Assembly: GCA_017999915.1 (NCBI GenBank)
Contig: JAGNKX010000001.1
Location: 620,001 to 684,000 of the forward strand
Direction: 5' to 3'
Source of the DNA: Spirochaetota bacterium
GTDB lineage: Bacteria > Spirochaetota > UBA4802 > UBA5550
Length of the DNA stretch: 64,000 nt
Shown: piece by piece, positions 43,756 to 53,307 of the stretch
Layout of the letters: every line of letters begins with the position of its first letter
How positions within the stretch are numbered: position 1 is the first letter of the stretch
Program-made: the position numbers and the translations under genes
Notes under the pieces: generated by a model
Seen by the model: only the letters and a program-made list of their open reading frames with translations
What the model was told of the DNA's origin: nothing
The model's database searches: none

Positions 43756-44985
43756 ATGAGCACAAAGAAACAAATCACCAAACTATATGCCAACCATGTT
43801 TCACCGGGGAAAGCGGATATCTATACAAAATATGATATGGTGCTTATCCCGGGGAAAAGAATCGGGCCTTTCCTGTATGATATTGACGGCAAGCAATATA
43901 TCAATTGCCACAGCAACGGCGGTGTTTTCAACCTCGGCCATCGCAATCCTGAAATAATTCGCGTCATAGAGCGGGCAATGAAAACCTATGATATAGGTAA
44001 TCATCATCTCATAAGCGAACCGAAGGCTCTCCTGGGAAAATTGATTTCGTCGATTATGCCGAAGGGATTGAACCAGGTCGTGTACGGGGTGAGCGGCGGT
44101 GAGGCTGTCGATTTCGCAATAAAATTTGCCCGAGGCGTAACAGGCAGGCCCGACATTATTTCGGCACAGGGAGGATATCATGGCCACACGGGCCTGGCCA
44201 TGGCTGCCGGAGACGGTAAATTCAGAGACAAATTCGGGCCAACTACTCCAGGATTCCAACAGGTTCCGTTCAATGATGTGGAGAGTATTGAAAAAGCGCT
44301 GTCGGATAAAACCGCGGCAGTAATATTCGAAACAATTCCCGCAACATTAGGCATAGTCGTTCCGGACAAGAAATTCTATAGCCGGGTGAGATCACTGTGC
44401 GATGTCTGCGGGGCGCTGCTCATTCTGGATGAAATCCAAACCGGCTTTGGGAGAACCGGAACCATGTGGGGGTTTGAGCATTTTAAGGTGGTGCCGGATA
44501 TCGTTACTCTGGGGAAGGGTATGAGCGGAGGTCTATACCCTATCAGCGCCACAGTGTATCAGGAGAAATATGCCGGATTTCTTCGCACGGATCCATTTGT
44601 CCATATTTCAACATTCGGAGGAAGCGAAATAGGGTGCTGCGCCGCCATGGAGGTAATCCGCATTAGCAGGCGTAAGGCCTTCCTCAATCATGTGTCCAGA
44701 ATGGCGGAATTTTTCAATGAAGGTCTGAAGGGATTATCGATAAAATATCCTTCATTGAAGCTCAGAATCAGGGGAATGGGACTCATGATGGGCCTGGAAT
44801 TCAAGGATGAAGGAACAGCCTTGTTGATGATGAAGCTATTATTTGATCAAGGGATATATCTGGTTTACTCCGGAAATGATCCGAAGGTTCTTCAATTCAT
44901 GCCGGTGCTGACTATTACAAAGAAGGATGGGGAGGAGGTTCTGAAACGCATGGATCATGCATTTGCCAAAATGGGAGGTCTCTAG
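43756..44985 (+). CDS. Class III (PLP-dependent) aminotransferase
   Basis: 409-residue ornithine/GABA/glutamate-semialdehyde-type aminotransferase. [20 protein letters not shown] and [12 protein letters not shown] form the N-terminal domain, [18 protein letters not shown] the phosphate-binding region, and [15 protein letters not shown] holds the PLP-pyridine Asp225. [15 protein letters not shown] holds the Schiff-base Lys254. The substrate is unknown. The family consensus Ser-Gly-x-Glu-Ala is present. The next gene starts 3 bp after the stop, so these are clearly co-translated; together with the following two genes it forms a cassette (see findings). Confidence 0.9.
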   Translation: MSTKKQITKLYANHVSPGKADIYTKYDMVLIPGKRIGPFLYDIDGKQYINCHSNGGVFNLGHRNPEIIRVIERAMKTYDIGNHHLISEPKALLGKLISSIMPKGLNQVVYGVSGGEAVDFAIKFARGVTGRPDIISAQGGYHGHTGLAMAAGDGKFRDKFGPTTPGFQQVPFNDVESIEKALSDKTAAVIFETIPATLGIVVPDKKFYSRVRSLCDVCGALLILDEIQTGFGRTGTMWGFEHFKVVPDIVTLGKGMSGGLYPISATVYQEKYAGFLRTDPFVHISTFGGSEIGCCAAMEVIRISRRKAFLNHVSRMAEFFNEGLKGLSIKYPSLKLRIRGMGLMMGLEFKDEGTALLMMKLLFDQGIYLVYSGNDPKVLQFMPVLTITKKDGEEVLKRMDHAFAKMGGL

Positions 44986-44988
44986 GCG

Positions 44989-46512
44989 ATGAAGAGGAAT
45001 GATAATAAGGGCGATCATCTTATAGAATTACTGAAGAATATCGACCTGGCCTATGCATTCAAGAAAAAAAGGCTGCGCTATATCCAGTATGCATCGAAAA
45101 GCAAAGAAATACAATCTCTCCGGGATAATTTTCAGGACCTATGGACAAAAAAGGGGAATCTTAATTTTCTCAAAGATCCGGAATTAACTCAGAACAGCAT
45201 AGAAATTTTAATGGGTTTATTCGGCGATAGCGATATGGCTGAATATATGCTGAACTGCGACATGGCACTCGTTAACATTGACTGGGGTGAAATCAATGAG
45301 TTTTTGAATCTGCATATAGCCAGTGAAACTGCCCGAAAAAACTTGATGTCAATACTAATGGAAGGAATAGACTCTCTGGTTGAACTCGCCCGAAGACAAA
45401 TACCATACTTTCAACGATACATCCCCACAATGAAGAAATTTATCGGCACCGATATATCTTTGGTGGGACTGACGGAAAACGATCTTGATAATTTGAGGCA
45501 TTTTATTGAAAGGATCGATGACGTTGCAGGTAATTTGAAAAATGATATTCAATGCTATAAAAAATTTGCAGCTGATTTTTTTACACTGTATCGCGAGAAC
45601 GCCGAAGTGACCGTTGTCGGTTATGGTGAAATTTCGACCGTTATGCGTTTAAATAAAAAAAACCATCTTCGCAGCGATATTATTGACAGTGAATCGAGAT
45701 GGATATGGAAAAAAATGCCGCCGTTTCCGACGATGAGCGAGGTTGATCGTTACATGCGACTGTATGAAATGTACAGGCATATTTTAATAGAAGATCTAGG
45801 CATTGCTGTTCCTGAACAAACAGCTCGGTATTTTAAGCATAATACATATTTTCTGGTCTATGCAGGCCAGGAGCGGGTCGATGAGAAATGCATTGGTAAT
45901 GCGCTGATCAGAAGATTAGATGAAGTGAATGCCGTTCATTTGTTGGAAAAAGTGCTGAAAAAACTGGTAGATGTCCATGTGTTTAACAAAAAAAATACAG
46001 AGATAAACATAGGTATAGATGCCCAATTTTCAAACTGGGTGCTGGTCTCGCAAACCGGCTCATTGCATGGTATTGCTGATAGTGATACGGTGACATACAT
46101 TGACACAAGCTCTCCCATGATTCGGATACGGGGAATAGAACAGGTAAACACCGAGATTTTTATAAAGAGCGCAGCTTCATTTCTTCGACCGTTTATTCGT
46201 GCCTTTTTTTTGCAGCAGGTCCTCGACAGGTATTATGATCTTCGATCGGTGGTCATCGATATTATCGCAAATCTCTACAAGGAAAAAAGGGCGGATCTTA
46301 TCGATAGTTTTATCCAATCAACAAATTCATTTTTCAAGAACGCGGGGGTTGTCGTTAAGGATATAAACAGGAAGGAGATTGATGCGTATTATTCCAATGA
46401 TGCGTTCATCTGGAGATTCTATCAGGCCTCCCGAAAGATCGATCGCTTTGTGACTGAGAAAATCTTGAGAAAACAATACATGTTTAGGATCCCTGAAGCA
46501 ATAGAACGATAA
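44989..46512 (+). CDS. Unknown protein with protein-kinase/aminoglycoside-phosphotransferase-like motifs (DUF6206-like)
   Basis: 507 residues, no signal peptide. The first 200 residues are helical and unlike anything I recognise. From residue 209, VVGYGEISTVMRL looks like a glycine-rich nucleotide loop. WIWKKMPPFP (Lys241/242) could be the ATP-binding lysine, and GIDAQFSNWVLV (Asp344, Asn349) resembles the catalytic loop D-x4-N. TYIDTSSPMIR (Asp372) resembles the metal-binding DFG-type aspartate. The order and spacing suit a kinase-like fold, and I believe this matches DUF6206, though that is recollection. GGAGGT lies 9 nt before the ATG, inside the aminotransferase 3' end. It is sandwiched between an aminotransferase and a C69-type hydrolase; possible roles are phosphorylation of a small molecule or ligation. 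Confidence 0.65.
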   Translation: MKRNDNKGDHLIELLKNIDLAYAFKKKRLRYIQYASKSKEIQSLRDNFQDLWTKKGNLNFLKDPELTQNSIEILMGLFGDSDMAEYMLNCDMALVNIDWGEINEFLNLHIASETARKNLMSILMEGIDSLVELARRQIPYFQRYIPTMKKFIGTDISLVGLTENDLDNLRHFIERIDDVAGNLKNDIQCYKKFAADFFTLYRENAEVTVVGYGEISTVMRLNKKNHLRSDIIDSESRWIWKKMPPFPTMSEVDRYMRLYEMYRHILIEDLGIAVPEQTARYFKHNTYFLVYAGQERVDEKCIGNALIRRLDEVNAVHLLEKVLKKLVDVHVFNKKNTEINIGIDAQFSNWVLVSQTGSLHGIADSDTVTYIDTSSPMIRIRGIEQVNTEIFIKSAASFLRPFIRAFFLQQVLDRYYDLRSVVIDIIANLYKEKRADLIDSFIQSTNSFFKNAGVVVKDINRKEIDAYYSNDAFIWRFYQASRKIDRFVTEKILRKQYMFRIPEAIER

Positions 46513-46536
46513 TGCAGCGCATAATCGGAGGTGCCT

Positions 46537-47934
46537 ATGTGCGACACCATGGTGTCCACGCCGGTTTCATCGGCTGATAAAGCAATGATAGTGGGAAAGA
46601 ACTCGGACAGGGAGCCGAACGAGGCTCAGAATATTACATTCATTCCTGCCATGGATCATCCTGGTGGAGCCAGGGTGCAGTGCACCTATATCACTATCCC
46701 GCAGGTAAAACATACCTGCGCTGCCCTTCTCTCAAGACCGTTCTGGATGTATGGCGCTGAAATGGGTGTGAACGAGTATGGCGTTGCCATCGGCAATGAA
46801 GCTGTGTTTACTAAAGAGAAATATCACAAAAAAAATGACGCCCTGCTGGGCATGGACATGTTACGGCTGGCGCTGGAAAGATCTCGAAACGCGAAGGGAG
46901 CCATTGATGTCATTATTGATTTGCTTGATAGATATGGTCAGGGCGGCGTTCATACAATGGGTGGGACCAAGTATTATCACAATTCATTTATCGTTGCTGA
47001 TCCTATGGAAGCTTACGTTTTTGAATCCGCGGGAACACAATGGGTTTACAAAAAAGTTACAGATGTCGCCTCAATATCCAACTGCCTTACCATAGAAAGT
47101 GATTTTGACAGAACATCATACAATGTTGGCGCGGGGCACAATAATCGGAACGTGACAAATCATGGGCAGCTTTTTAATTTCAAGGAAATTTTCAGTGATA
47201 GACTATACACTTACTTTGCTCGGGGAAAAGTGAGAAAGTCCTGCAGTTTTGACATGCTGGCTTCGAAGAAGGGCTCAATTACCAGCAGCGATATGATGAA
47301 AGTTCTCAGGAGTCATAACATGATAGAGCCGTATCAACCCGGGAAAAGACCTATGCAAGGGATATGTTTGCATGCCGGTGGGCTCATTTCGTCGCAGACG
47401 GTGGGGTCCATGGTGGCGGTTTTGAAAAAGGGACGGCCCCCTCTGGTATATTTTACCGGGACATCGGCTCCATGTATGGGCATATTCAAGCCCCATACGA
47501 TTGAGAAAAATCAAAAAAAAATGCATTTTGGGTGTCAATCCCGTCCATCGCCTTTCGGGGGATTTGACATATATGGCTCAGCATCGTCATCTTTTGACGA
47601 ATCAACTCTCTGGTGGACCGGTGAGGTAATACATCGCCATGTACTGATGAACTATTCTTCCCTGATGCCGTTAATTCAATCAAGGAGGAATGAGATTGAA
47701 AGCCGTATTATAAGTTCTGTAGAAAAGAAATGGAATACCAGCAGCAGTAAGGATTTCTCGAAAATCTGCAATGGTTATGCTGAAGAATTATTAAAGTTGA
47801 ATAATGACATTTCAGAAATTATTAAGAAAGAATCTCCTATTTATGCAAACAAAAAGGAAGTTTCCCGGTGGTTTGCCACTCAATGGAATAGCATTAATTC
47901 AAAAGCTGGATTTATCTTCTCGGAAAGAGAGTGA
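46537..47934 (+). CDS. C69-type (secernin/dipeptidase-like) Ntn hydrolase
   Basis: 465 residues. The N-terminus MCDTMVSTPVSSADKAMIVG puts Cys at position 2, which becomes the N-terminal nucleophile on Met removal, as in secernins and peptidase family C69. GKNSDREPNEAQ and GVNEYGVAIGNEAVFTKE are strong family motifs, as is SFIVADPMEAYVFESAG. I take ATG 46537 because GGAGGT lies 4 nt upstream and the Cys falls at position 2; a GTG two codons earlier would bury it. There is no signal peptide, so it is cytoplasmic. It follows the kinase-like gene by 24 bp. It would cleave an amide or dipeptide bond; no substrate can be named. Confidence 0.88.
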   Translation: MCDTMVSTPVSSADKAMIVGKNSDREPNEAQNITFIPAMDHPGGARVQCTYITIPQVKHTCAALLSRPFWMYGAEMGVNEYGVAIGNEAVFTKEKYHKKNDALLGMDMLRLALERSRNAKGAIDVIIDLLDRYGQGGVHTMGGTKYYHNSFIVADPMEAYVFESAGTQWVYKKVTDVASISNCLTIESDFDRTSYNVGAGHNNRNVTNHGQLFNFKEIFSDRLYTYFARGKVRKSCSFDMLASKKGSITSSDMMKVLRSHNMIEPYQPGKRPMQGICLHAGGLISSQTVGSMVAVLKKGRPPLVYFTGTSAPCMGIFKPHTIEKNQKKMHFGCQSRPSPFGGFDIYGSASSSFDESTLWWTGEVIHRHVLMNYSSLMPLIQSRRNEIESRIISSVEKKWNTSSSKDFSKICNGYAEELLKLNNDISEIIKKESPIYANKKEVSRWFATQWNSINSKAGFIFSERE

Positions 47935-48003
47935 TGTCTCTATCGATATCATCCTCTGGTGCGGATAAGTCAAAAAATGGGTGTTGAAACCATTACAGCA
48001 GGT

Positions 48004-48336
48004 CTATTTAAAGCTTGAAAAAGCCTCATTGATACTCGGGAATAATTTAATAACCGAGGTCACTTTCGTCAGATCAAGAACTTTCTTTACTTCCTCATTC
48101 GCAGCAGCAAGACGCAATTGAGATTTCAAACTTTGATTTATATTCAGGAAAATTCCGATACCCGAGCTTGTTATCATTTTAACATCGCTTAGATCCACAA
48201 CTAGCTTTTTAATTCCCTTCTCAATTATCGTTTCCTGTAGTTTTTCTTTTAAATCAGGAACATCAAGGGTATGAACTTCTTTCATCACTATTTTGATGAC
48301 AAATAGGTTTTCGCCTTTATCAGTTACTTCGATCAT
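48004..48336 (-). CDS. STAS-domain anti-anti-sigma-factor-like protein (3)
   Basis: 110-residue STAS domain. KKLVVDLSDVKMITSSGIGI contains the phosphorylatable serine pair near residues 57-58. RLAAANEEVKKVLDLTKVTS follows the SpoIIAA fold. It is transcribed alone from a possible promoter at 48366-48395 (minus strand). A 7-bp inverted repeat, CTATTAT / ATAATAG (48349-48367), sits in the leader and may be a hairpin or operator. It is the third lone STAS protein in the window. Confidence 0.88.
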   Translation of the reverse strand: MIEVTDKGENLFVIKIVMKEVHTLDVPDLKEKLQETIIEKGIKKLVVDLSDVKMITSSGIGIFLNINQSLKSQLRLAAANEEVKKVLDLTKVTSVIKLFPSINEAFSSFK

Positions 48337-48365
48337 AGGTATCTCCAGCTATTATTGCTGATAAT

Positions 48366-48395
48366 AGTTTAATTAATATAAAAACAAAAAGTCAA
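48366..48395 (-). promoter_or_regulatory. Possible promoter of the third STAS gene
   Basis: Minus strand TTGACT (48390-48395), 18-bp spacer, TAAACT (48366-48371), about 35 bp before the start codon. The -10 match is only fair. Confidence 0.4.
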
Positions 48396-48614
48396 CAAAT
48401 TTTTTATTCACGTATAGGGGAATATTTAAAATAGAATAATCAGGATAATGAGATATCGCATGCCATAGGCGTGATAAAGAGCTAAACATTATAAGCTTGA
48501 CTAAAATATCGTGATTAATATATAAGATTCAAATTAAATTTAAGCGATTAACAATATCACAATTTTTTGTATTTTTTGCCTGGAATGCAATGTTTCCTTG
48601 GGTCAATGTTATTC

Positions 48615-49088
48615 ATGGAATTTTCAGATAATCTTAAAAAAAGCAATATACTGTTAAGGCCGAAATCGACCACTCGGTGGGACTTGCTTTCAGAAATGGT
48701 GGATCTTGCCGTCAAGAACAAGGAACTTGATTCCTGTGATTGTGATGAATTGACAAAATCGCTCGTCGAAAGAGAAAAATCGATGAGCACGGGAATCGGC
48801 AATGGCGTTGCCATCCCTCATTGCACTACGACGCGAGTGCAGGACATAGTATATATAGTCGCCATCGTTCCGCAGGGCGTCGATTTTGATTCCATCGATA
48901 ATCAGCCGGTAAAAATCGTTATTCTTCTTCTTGTGCCCAAAAGCAAGCTCACTCAGCACATCAAAACCCTGGCAAATATCGCCAAGCTCATGAGCAATGA
49001 AACTCTTCGCAGCACCTTGATAACATTAAAAAATCCCGAAAGCGTCATTAAAACAATTAAAGATTTTGAAAACATCAAAAAGCAGTAA
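48615..49088 (+). CDS. PTS EIIA (PtsN/EIIA-Ntr-like) protein
   Basis: About 157 residues. [20 protein letters not shown] contains the phosphorylatable His, and [20 protein letters not shown] and [20 protein letters not shown] match the EIIA fructose/mannitol/Ntr fold. Without any EIIB or EIIC gene nearby it looks regulatory (PtsN-like) rather than part of a sugar transporter. I place the start at ATG 48615; ATG 48606 and an earlier one at 48567 are alternatives and no start has a clear ribosome site. It abuts ruvB with a 1-bp gap, so the two are coupled. Confidence 0.85.
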   Translation: MEFSDNLKKSNILLRPKSTTRWDLLSEMVDLAVKNKELDSCDCDELTKSLVEREKSMSTGIGNGVAIPHCTTTRVQDIVYIVAIVPQGVDFDSIDNQPVKIVILLLVPKSKLTQHIKTLANIAKLMSNETLRSTLITLKNPESVIKTIKDFENIKKQ

Positions 49089-49089
49089 C

Positions 49090-50139
49090 ATGATGGACGA
49101 TGAACGATTGACATGTTCTGATGGCATCCTGAAAGAGGAGGAGCATGAACGGACGCTGAGGCCCTCCCGGTTTGAGGAATTCATAGGCCAGAAAAAGAAC
49201 ACTGAAAATCTTAAGATTTTCATACGGTCCGCCAAAATGAGGAATGTTCCCCTCGACCATGTTCTTCTGGCTGGGCCGCCGGGGCTTGGGAAGACGACTC
49301 TGGCTTTCATTATTTCAAGGGAGCTCGGAGTCAACATGAAGGCAACCTCCGCACCGGTCATAGACAAGGCCGGTGATCTCGCATCCATATTGACGGGTCT
49401 TGAGGAGCATGATGTTCTCTTCATCGACGAGATTCACAGGCTGTCTCCCGCTATCGAGGAAATACTCTATCCGGCATTGGAAGACCGGTCCCTTGACATA
49501 GTCATCGGCCAGGGCATCGGCGCGCGCAGCATTAAGCTGAACCTCGCACCGTTCACCCTCATAGGCGCAACGACAAGAACCGGGCTCCTCACATCGGCGC
49601 TGCGCGACCGTTTCGGCATAAACATGCGCCTCGATTATTACTCTATCGAGGAATTGCGGGATATTGCCCTCAGGTCTTCGTCGATCATTCATTGCGATAT
49701 AGATGAAGAAGCTGCCCTTGAGATAGCCAAGAGATCGCGGAGAACACCCCGCATCGTGAACCGTATATTGAAACGGGTTTCGGATTTTGCCACGGTGGAG
49801 GGCCTGAAAAAAATAGATCTAGCCATTACGCGCTTCGCCCTGAAAAAGCTTGAAATAGACGAACTGGGCCTTGACGATATGGACCGGAAATTTCTTTCGG
49901 CCATCATACAGAAATACAACGGCGGGCCGGTCGGCATAAAGACCATAGCCATATCGATCGGGGAAGAAATTGACACTCTCGAAGATTATTATGAGCCTTT
50001 TCTTGTGCAGGTAGGCTTGCTGAAAAGGACCCCCCGGGGCAGAGTGGCCACCCCAATGGCCTATCAGCACATGGGAATCCCCTATAACGGCTTGAGCGTT
50101 GATGCCGGGCAGGAGAATCTTTTTGAAAGTGATGAATAA
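49090..50139 (+). CDS. ruvB: RuvB, Holliday-junction branch-migration helicase
   Basis: About 349 residues. [40 protein letters not shown] (Walker A, near residue 63), [20 protein letters not shown] (Walker B) and [20 protein letters not shown] (sensor 1/arginine finger) are diagnostic. [15 protein letters not shown] lies in the C-terminal winged helix. I start at ATG 49090; a frame starting 24 bp earlier would lie inside the EIIA gene. RuvB with RuvA drives branch migration and delivers junctions to RuvC (at 8.4 kb). It is separate from ruvC here and no ruvA is in the window. Confidence 0.95.
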   Translation: MMDDERLTCSDGILKEEEHERTLRPSRFEEFIGQKKNTENLKIFIRSAKMRNVPLDHVLLAGPPGLGKTTLAFIISRELGVNMKATSAPVIDKAGDLASILTGLEEHDVLFIDEIHRLSPAIEEILYPALEDRSLDIVIGQGIGARSIKLNLAPFTLIGATTRTGLLTSALRDRFGINMRLDYYSIEELRDIALRSSSIIHCDIDEEAALEIAKRSRRTPRIVNRILKRVSDFATVEGLKKIDLAITRFALKKLEIDELGLDDMDRKFLSAIIQKYNGGPVGIKTIAISIGEEIDTLEDYYEPFLVQVGLLKRTPRGRVATPMAYQHMGIPYNGLSVDAGQENLFESDE

Positions 50140-50266
50140 TGTCGAGATTCCGTCAAATTGCCTGATGATGGCGACACCATGGCATTTTGCCTGCCAATTA
50201 GTGCTTATTATTTAAACCAACCAGTCCGATATAATAGCAGAGTATTTTATATTCATGGGGATTGTT

Positions 50267-50941
50267 ATGAAAAAGTATAGTATCGTTCTGCTGGCACTAT
50301 TGGTCCCGGCAATGCTGTTTTCCCAGGATGCAAAAAAAGAGGAAGCCCCCAAGAAAGAGGAAACCCCGAAAAATCAAGGGAATGTTCTAACAAACATTCC
50401 TGTGCAGGCGCAATACAGCAATAATTTTGAAATTAAAAACCTCTTCTTCAATAAACGGACCGATGTGGGGGGAAAAGGGGAGATCCTCGAGGTTGAATTT
50501 TCCCTGGAAAACCTGACCGATGATCCGATGGATGTATATGTGTTCACCATTGCCACATTTGAAAAAGTTGAAAAGACAAAATCCAGTTTGGAGAGACCGA
50601 TCCCGCAGCGCGAACGAATAAGAACCTTTGTCACCTATCCGGATGATATTTCAAATTTTACCTATCAGGATACCGATGAAAAGGGCAATGTAAAAAAGGA
50701 CAAAAACGGGCTGGAAATAGTTAAGCTGGTAAAGTTTCCAAAGAATACTAAAGCCGGGGTTGATCCGAAAACGGGAAAGCCGTATCACCTTGTAGATAAA
50801 CTGCAGATATATACAACACATCTCAGCAAATACAGAAGAAATTATTATTTCTTCAATAACCTTGCCGTATTGGTTTTTGACAGTGAAGGAAAACCGGCCT
50901 TTAGAAAATTATTTGAGATAAAAGGGAAGAGAAATAGATAA
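50267..50941 (+). CDS. Secreted protein of unknown function
   Basis: About 224 residues. MKKYSIVLLALLVPAMLFSQ is a signal peptide with cleavage near Phe-Ser-Gln; the mature protein begins with a Lys/Glu/Pro-rich linker (DAKKEEAPKKEETPKNQ). The rest is soluble, beta-rich and unlike any family I recognise. ILEVEFSLENLTDDPMDVYV resembles domains with an Ig-like strand pattern. The start ATG 50267 has GGGG 6 nt upstream; an ATG four codons earlier is weaker. TATAAT at 50230-50235 could be its -10 element. A terminator-like hairpin follows. Confidence 0.75.
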   Translation: MKKYSIVLLALLVPAMLFSQDAKKEEAPKKEETPKNQGNVLTNIPVQAQYSNNFEIKNLFFNKRTDVGGKGEILEVEFSLENLTDDPMDVYVFTIATFEKVEKTKSSLERPIPQRERIRTFVTYPDDISNFTYQDTDEKGNVKKDKNGLEIVKLVKFPKNTKAGVDPKTGKPYHLVDKLQIYTTHLSKYRRNYYFFNNLAVLVFDSEGKPAFRKLFEIKGKRNR

Positions 50942-50973
50942 TTCTATTATCGATCAACGTATTGAATCATAAC

Positions 50974-51006
50974 AAAGGCCTCCATGAGCAATTCTGGGGG
51001 CTTTTT
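50974..51006 (+). terminator. Terminator-like hairpin after the secreted protein gene
   Basis: AAAGGCCTCCA pairs with TGGGGGCTTT with one bulge and a G-U pair, followed by T residues. It lies between this gene and the convergent serA gene. Confidence 0.7.
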
Positions 51007-51034
51007 CATGCTGCTATGATTTGAATTCGTCAGA

Positions 51035-52198
51035 TCAGATTACTCTCACCATCAAAATATCTTTAACGTTTTTGATCTGTTTGATGACCGCATCATCAAT
51101 GGCGCTGTCGACATCAATGATATTATAGGCGTATTTGCCTTTGCTCATGTTCAGCATGTTGGCGATATTGATCTTTTTATCCGCCAGGGTCCTGGTTATA
51201 TGGCCGATAATGGCCGGGATATTGTTGTTGGCGATCAATATGCGCTTCGGCGATTTTTGAATTAATGAACAATCGGGGTAGTTCACTGAATTGATGATGT
51301 TCCCTTTTTCAAGAAATTCGCGCAATTGATCGGCTGCCATGCGAGCGCAGTTTTCCTCGGATTCAGGCGTGGATGCTCCGAGATGAGGAATCGGTATGAC
51401 GCCATCCAGATTGATCAGCTCTTCATCGGGAAAATCAGTTACGTAGCGTGCAACGGTACCATTTTTCAAAGCCTCCTTGAGATCCTTGTTGTTTACCAGG
51501 CCGCCGCGGGCGAAATTCAGAATCCGCACGCCCTTTTTCATGATATTGAATTTCTCGCGATTGATCATTCCCCTGGTTGTTTCATCAAGAGGCGCGTGAA
51601 GGGTGATAAAATCAGAATCCGAAAGCAGCGAATCGAGGCTTATGGCCCTTCTGACTGAACGGGAGAGCCTCCAGGCAGCCTCGATTGAAATATAGGGATC
51701 ATAACCCGTCACATCCATGTCCAGAGAAAGCGAATCATTGGCGACGAGAAGACCCACAGCGCCGAGCCCGATTACGCCCAGCTTTTTGCCCTTGATTTCC
51801 GGTCCGACAAAATTCGATTTACCCTGCTCAATCAGCTGGGGTATTTCTTCACCCTTGCCGGCCAGGCTCCTCGTCCAGGCTATCCCATCGAATACTTTTC
51901 TGGACGACAGGAGCATCCCAAGGATGACCAGCTCCTTCACCGCGTTGGCGTTGGCCCCGGGAGTATTGAAAACGACAATTCCTCTTTGTGAGCATGCATC
52001 AACAGGTATGTTGTTGACCCCGGCTCCGGCCCTGGCGATGGCCAGAAGCGATGAGGGAAGCACCATGGATAACATGTCGGCGCTCCTGACCATTATAGCA
52101 TCAGGATCGGTCATCTCTGAGGCGTGTTCATACAGATCAGCTGGAAAGCGCTTTAATCCCTCGGGGGATATTTTATCAAGTTTATGAATTTTAAACAT
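51035..52198 (-). CDS. serA: SerA, D-3-phosphoglycerate dehydrogenase (short form with ACT domain)
   Basis: 387-residue NAD-dependent enzyme catalysing the first committed step of serine synthesis. VVFNTPGANANAVKELVILG, LGVIGLGAVGLLVANDSLSL (Rossmann fold), FITLHAPLDETTRGMINREK, RGGLVNNKDLKEALKNGTVA and HLGASTPESEENCARMAADQ are the expected motifs. An ACT domain follows from about residue 318 (ILIANNNIPAIIGHITRTLA), probably binding serine. It is the last gene of the rex-serC-serA run, 7 bp after serC. Confidence 0.93.
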   Translation of the reverse strand: MFKIHKLDKISPEGLKRFPADLYEHASEMTDPDAIMVRSADMLSMVLPSSLLAIARAGAGVNNIPVDACSQRGIVVFNTPGANANAVKELVILGMLLSSRKVFDGIAWTRSLAGKGEEIPQLIEQGKSNFVGPEIKGKKLGVIGLGAVGLLVANDSLSLDMDVTGYDPYISIEAAWRLSRSVRRAISLDSLLSDSDFITLHAPLDETTRGMINREKFNIMKKGVRILNFARGGLVNNKDLKEALKNGTVARYVTDFPDEELINLDGVIPIPHLGASTPESEENCARMAADQLREFLEKGNIINSVNYPDCSLIQKSPKRILIANNNIPAIIGHITRTLADKKINIANMLNMSKGKYAYNIIDVDSAIDDAVIKQIKNVKDILMVRVI

Positions 52199-52205
52199 AG
52201 GACCT

Positions 52206-53288
52206 TTACTTATTGGCGGATTCGAATTTCTTCATGAAATTTACGAGTGTTTTAACGCCTTCAACAGGCATGGCGTTGTAGATACTGGCCCTCATGCCTC
52301 CCACGGAGCGGTGACCTTCCAACTGTACGAGACCGTTGTTTCTTGCTTCCTTGATGAATTGAGCTTCGAGTTCCTTGGTTGTGGCTATGAAAGGAATATT
52401 CATCAGGGACCGGTCTTCCCTGGTTATGGGACTCTTGAACATGGATGAGCTGTCGAGGAAATCGTATAACAAAGAAGCTTTTTCCTCATTGATTTTTTGC
52501 ATCTCCGGTACTCCGCCGAGGTCCTTGAGCCATTCAAACACGAGCTTGGCCATATAGATTCCATAGGTGGGAGGCGTGTTATAAAGGGATTTGCTATCGG
52601 CATGGGTCTTGAAATTCATCATGGTCGGTGTAATGTCCATGGCATGGCCGATAAGATCGTCGCGGATGATGACAATGGTAAGGCCGGCAGGACCGATGTT
52701 TTTCTGTGCGCCGGCAAAGATTATTCCAAATAAAGTAACATCGACAACTTCGGATAAAATATTGGAAGACATGTCAGCAACCAGCGGCACGGAACCAGTA
52801 TCCGGGTAAGATGTAAAACGCGTGCCCTCTATGGTATTGTTGGTGCAGATGTGAAAATAATCGGCATCGGCCGAAAAAGATGTTTTATTCAGTTTGGGAA
52901 TATATGAAAATTTTTTATCCTCAGATGAAGCAATAATGTTGCAGGTGCCATACCGCTTTATTTCATCTATTGCTCTCTGGGTCCATGTACCAGTATGGAC
53001 TATGTCGACTTTCTTGCTTTTGGTAAGGAGGTTCATCGGGATCATGGCGAATTGCGTCGAAGCGCCTCCCTGGAGAAAAAGCACATGATAGTTTTTGGGA
53101 ATGTTCATGAGATCACGCAGCAAGGACTCGGTGCCTGCAATGATGTCGTCATAGGCCTTTGAGCGGTGGCTCATTTCCATGACAGACATGCCGGTGTCTT
53201 TATATTCCACTAATTCGCTAGAGGCTTTTTGCAAAACCGCTTCGGGAAGGACTGCGGGACCTGCTGAAAAATTGTATACTCGTGCCAT
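52206..53288 (-). CDS. serC: SerC, phosphoserine aminotransferase
   Basis: 361-residue PLP enzyme that makes phosphoserine in serine (and pyridoxine) biosynthesis. YNFSAGPAVLPEAVL, VMEMSHRSKAYDDII and HVLFLQGGASTQFAMIPMNL are followed by IIFAGAQKNIGPAGLTIVII (Schiff-base Lys near 195). EGHRSVGGMRASIYNAMP is at the C-terminus. The start is ATG 53288, with AGGAG 6 nt upstream; a longer reading frame to 53372 would overlap rex and lacks support. It lies 19 bp after rex. Confidence 0.95.
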   Translation of the reverse strand: MARVYNFSAGPAVLPEAVLQKASSELVEYKDTGMSVMEMSHRSKAYDDIIAGTESLLRDLMNIPKNYHVLFLQGGASTQFAMIPMNLLTKSKKVDIVHTGTWTQRAIDEIKRYGTCNIIASSEDKKFSYIPKLNKTSFSADADYFHICTNNTIEGTRFTSYPDTGSVPLVADMSSNILSEVVDVTLFGIIFAGAQKNIGPAGLTIVIIRDDLIGHAMDITPTMMNFKTHADSKSLYNTPPTYGIYMAKLVFEWLKDLGGVPEMQKINEEKASLLYDFLDSSSMFKSPITREDRSLMNIPFIATTKELEAQFIKEARNNGLVQLEGHRSVGGMRASIYNAMPVEGVKTLVNFMKKFESANK

Positions 53289-53307
53289 GGTATGCTCCTG
53301 GAAAAAG

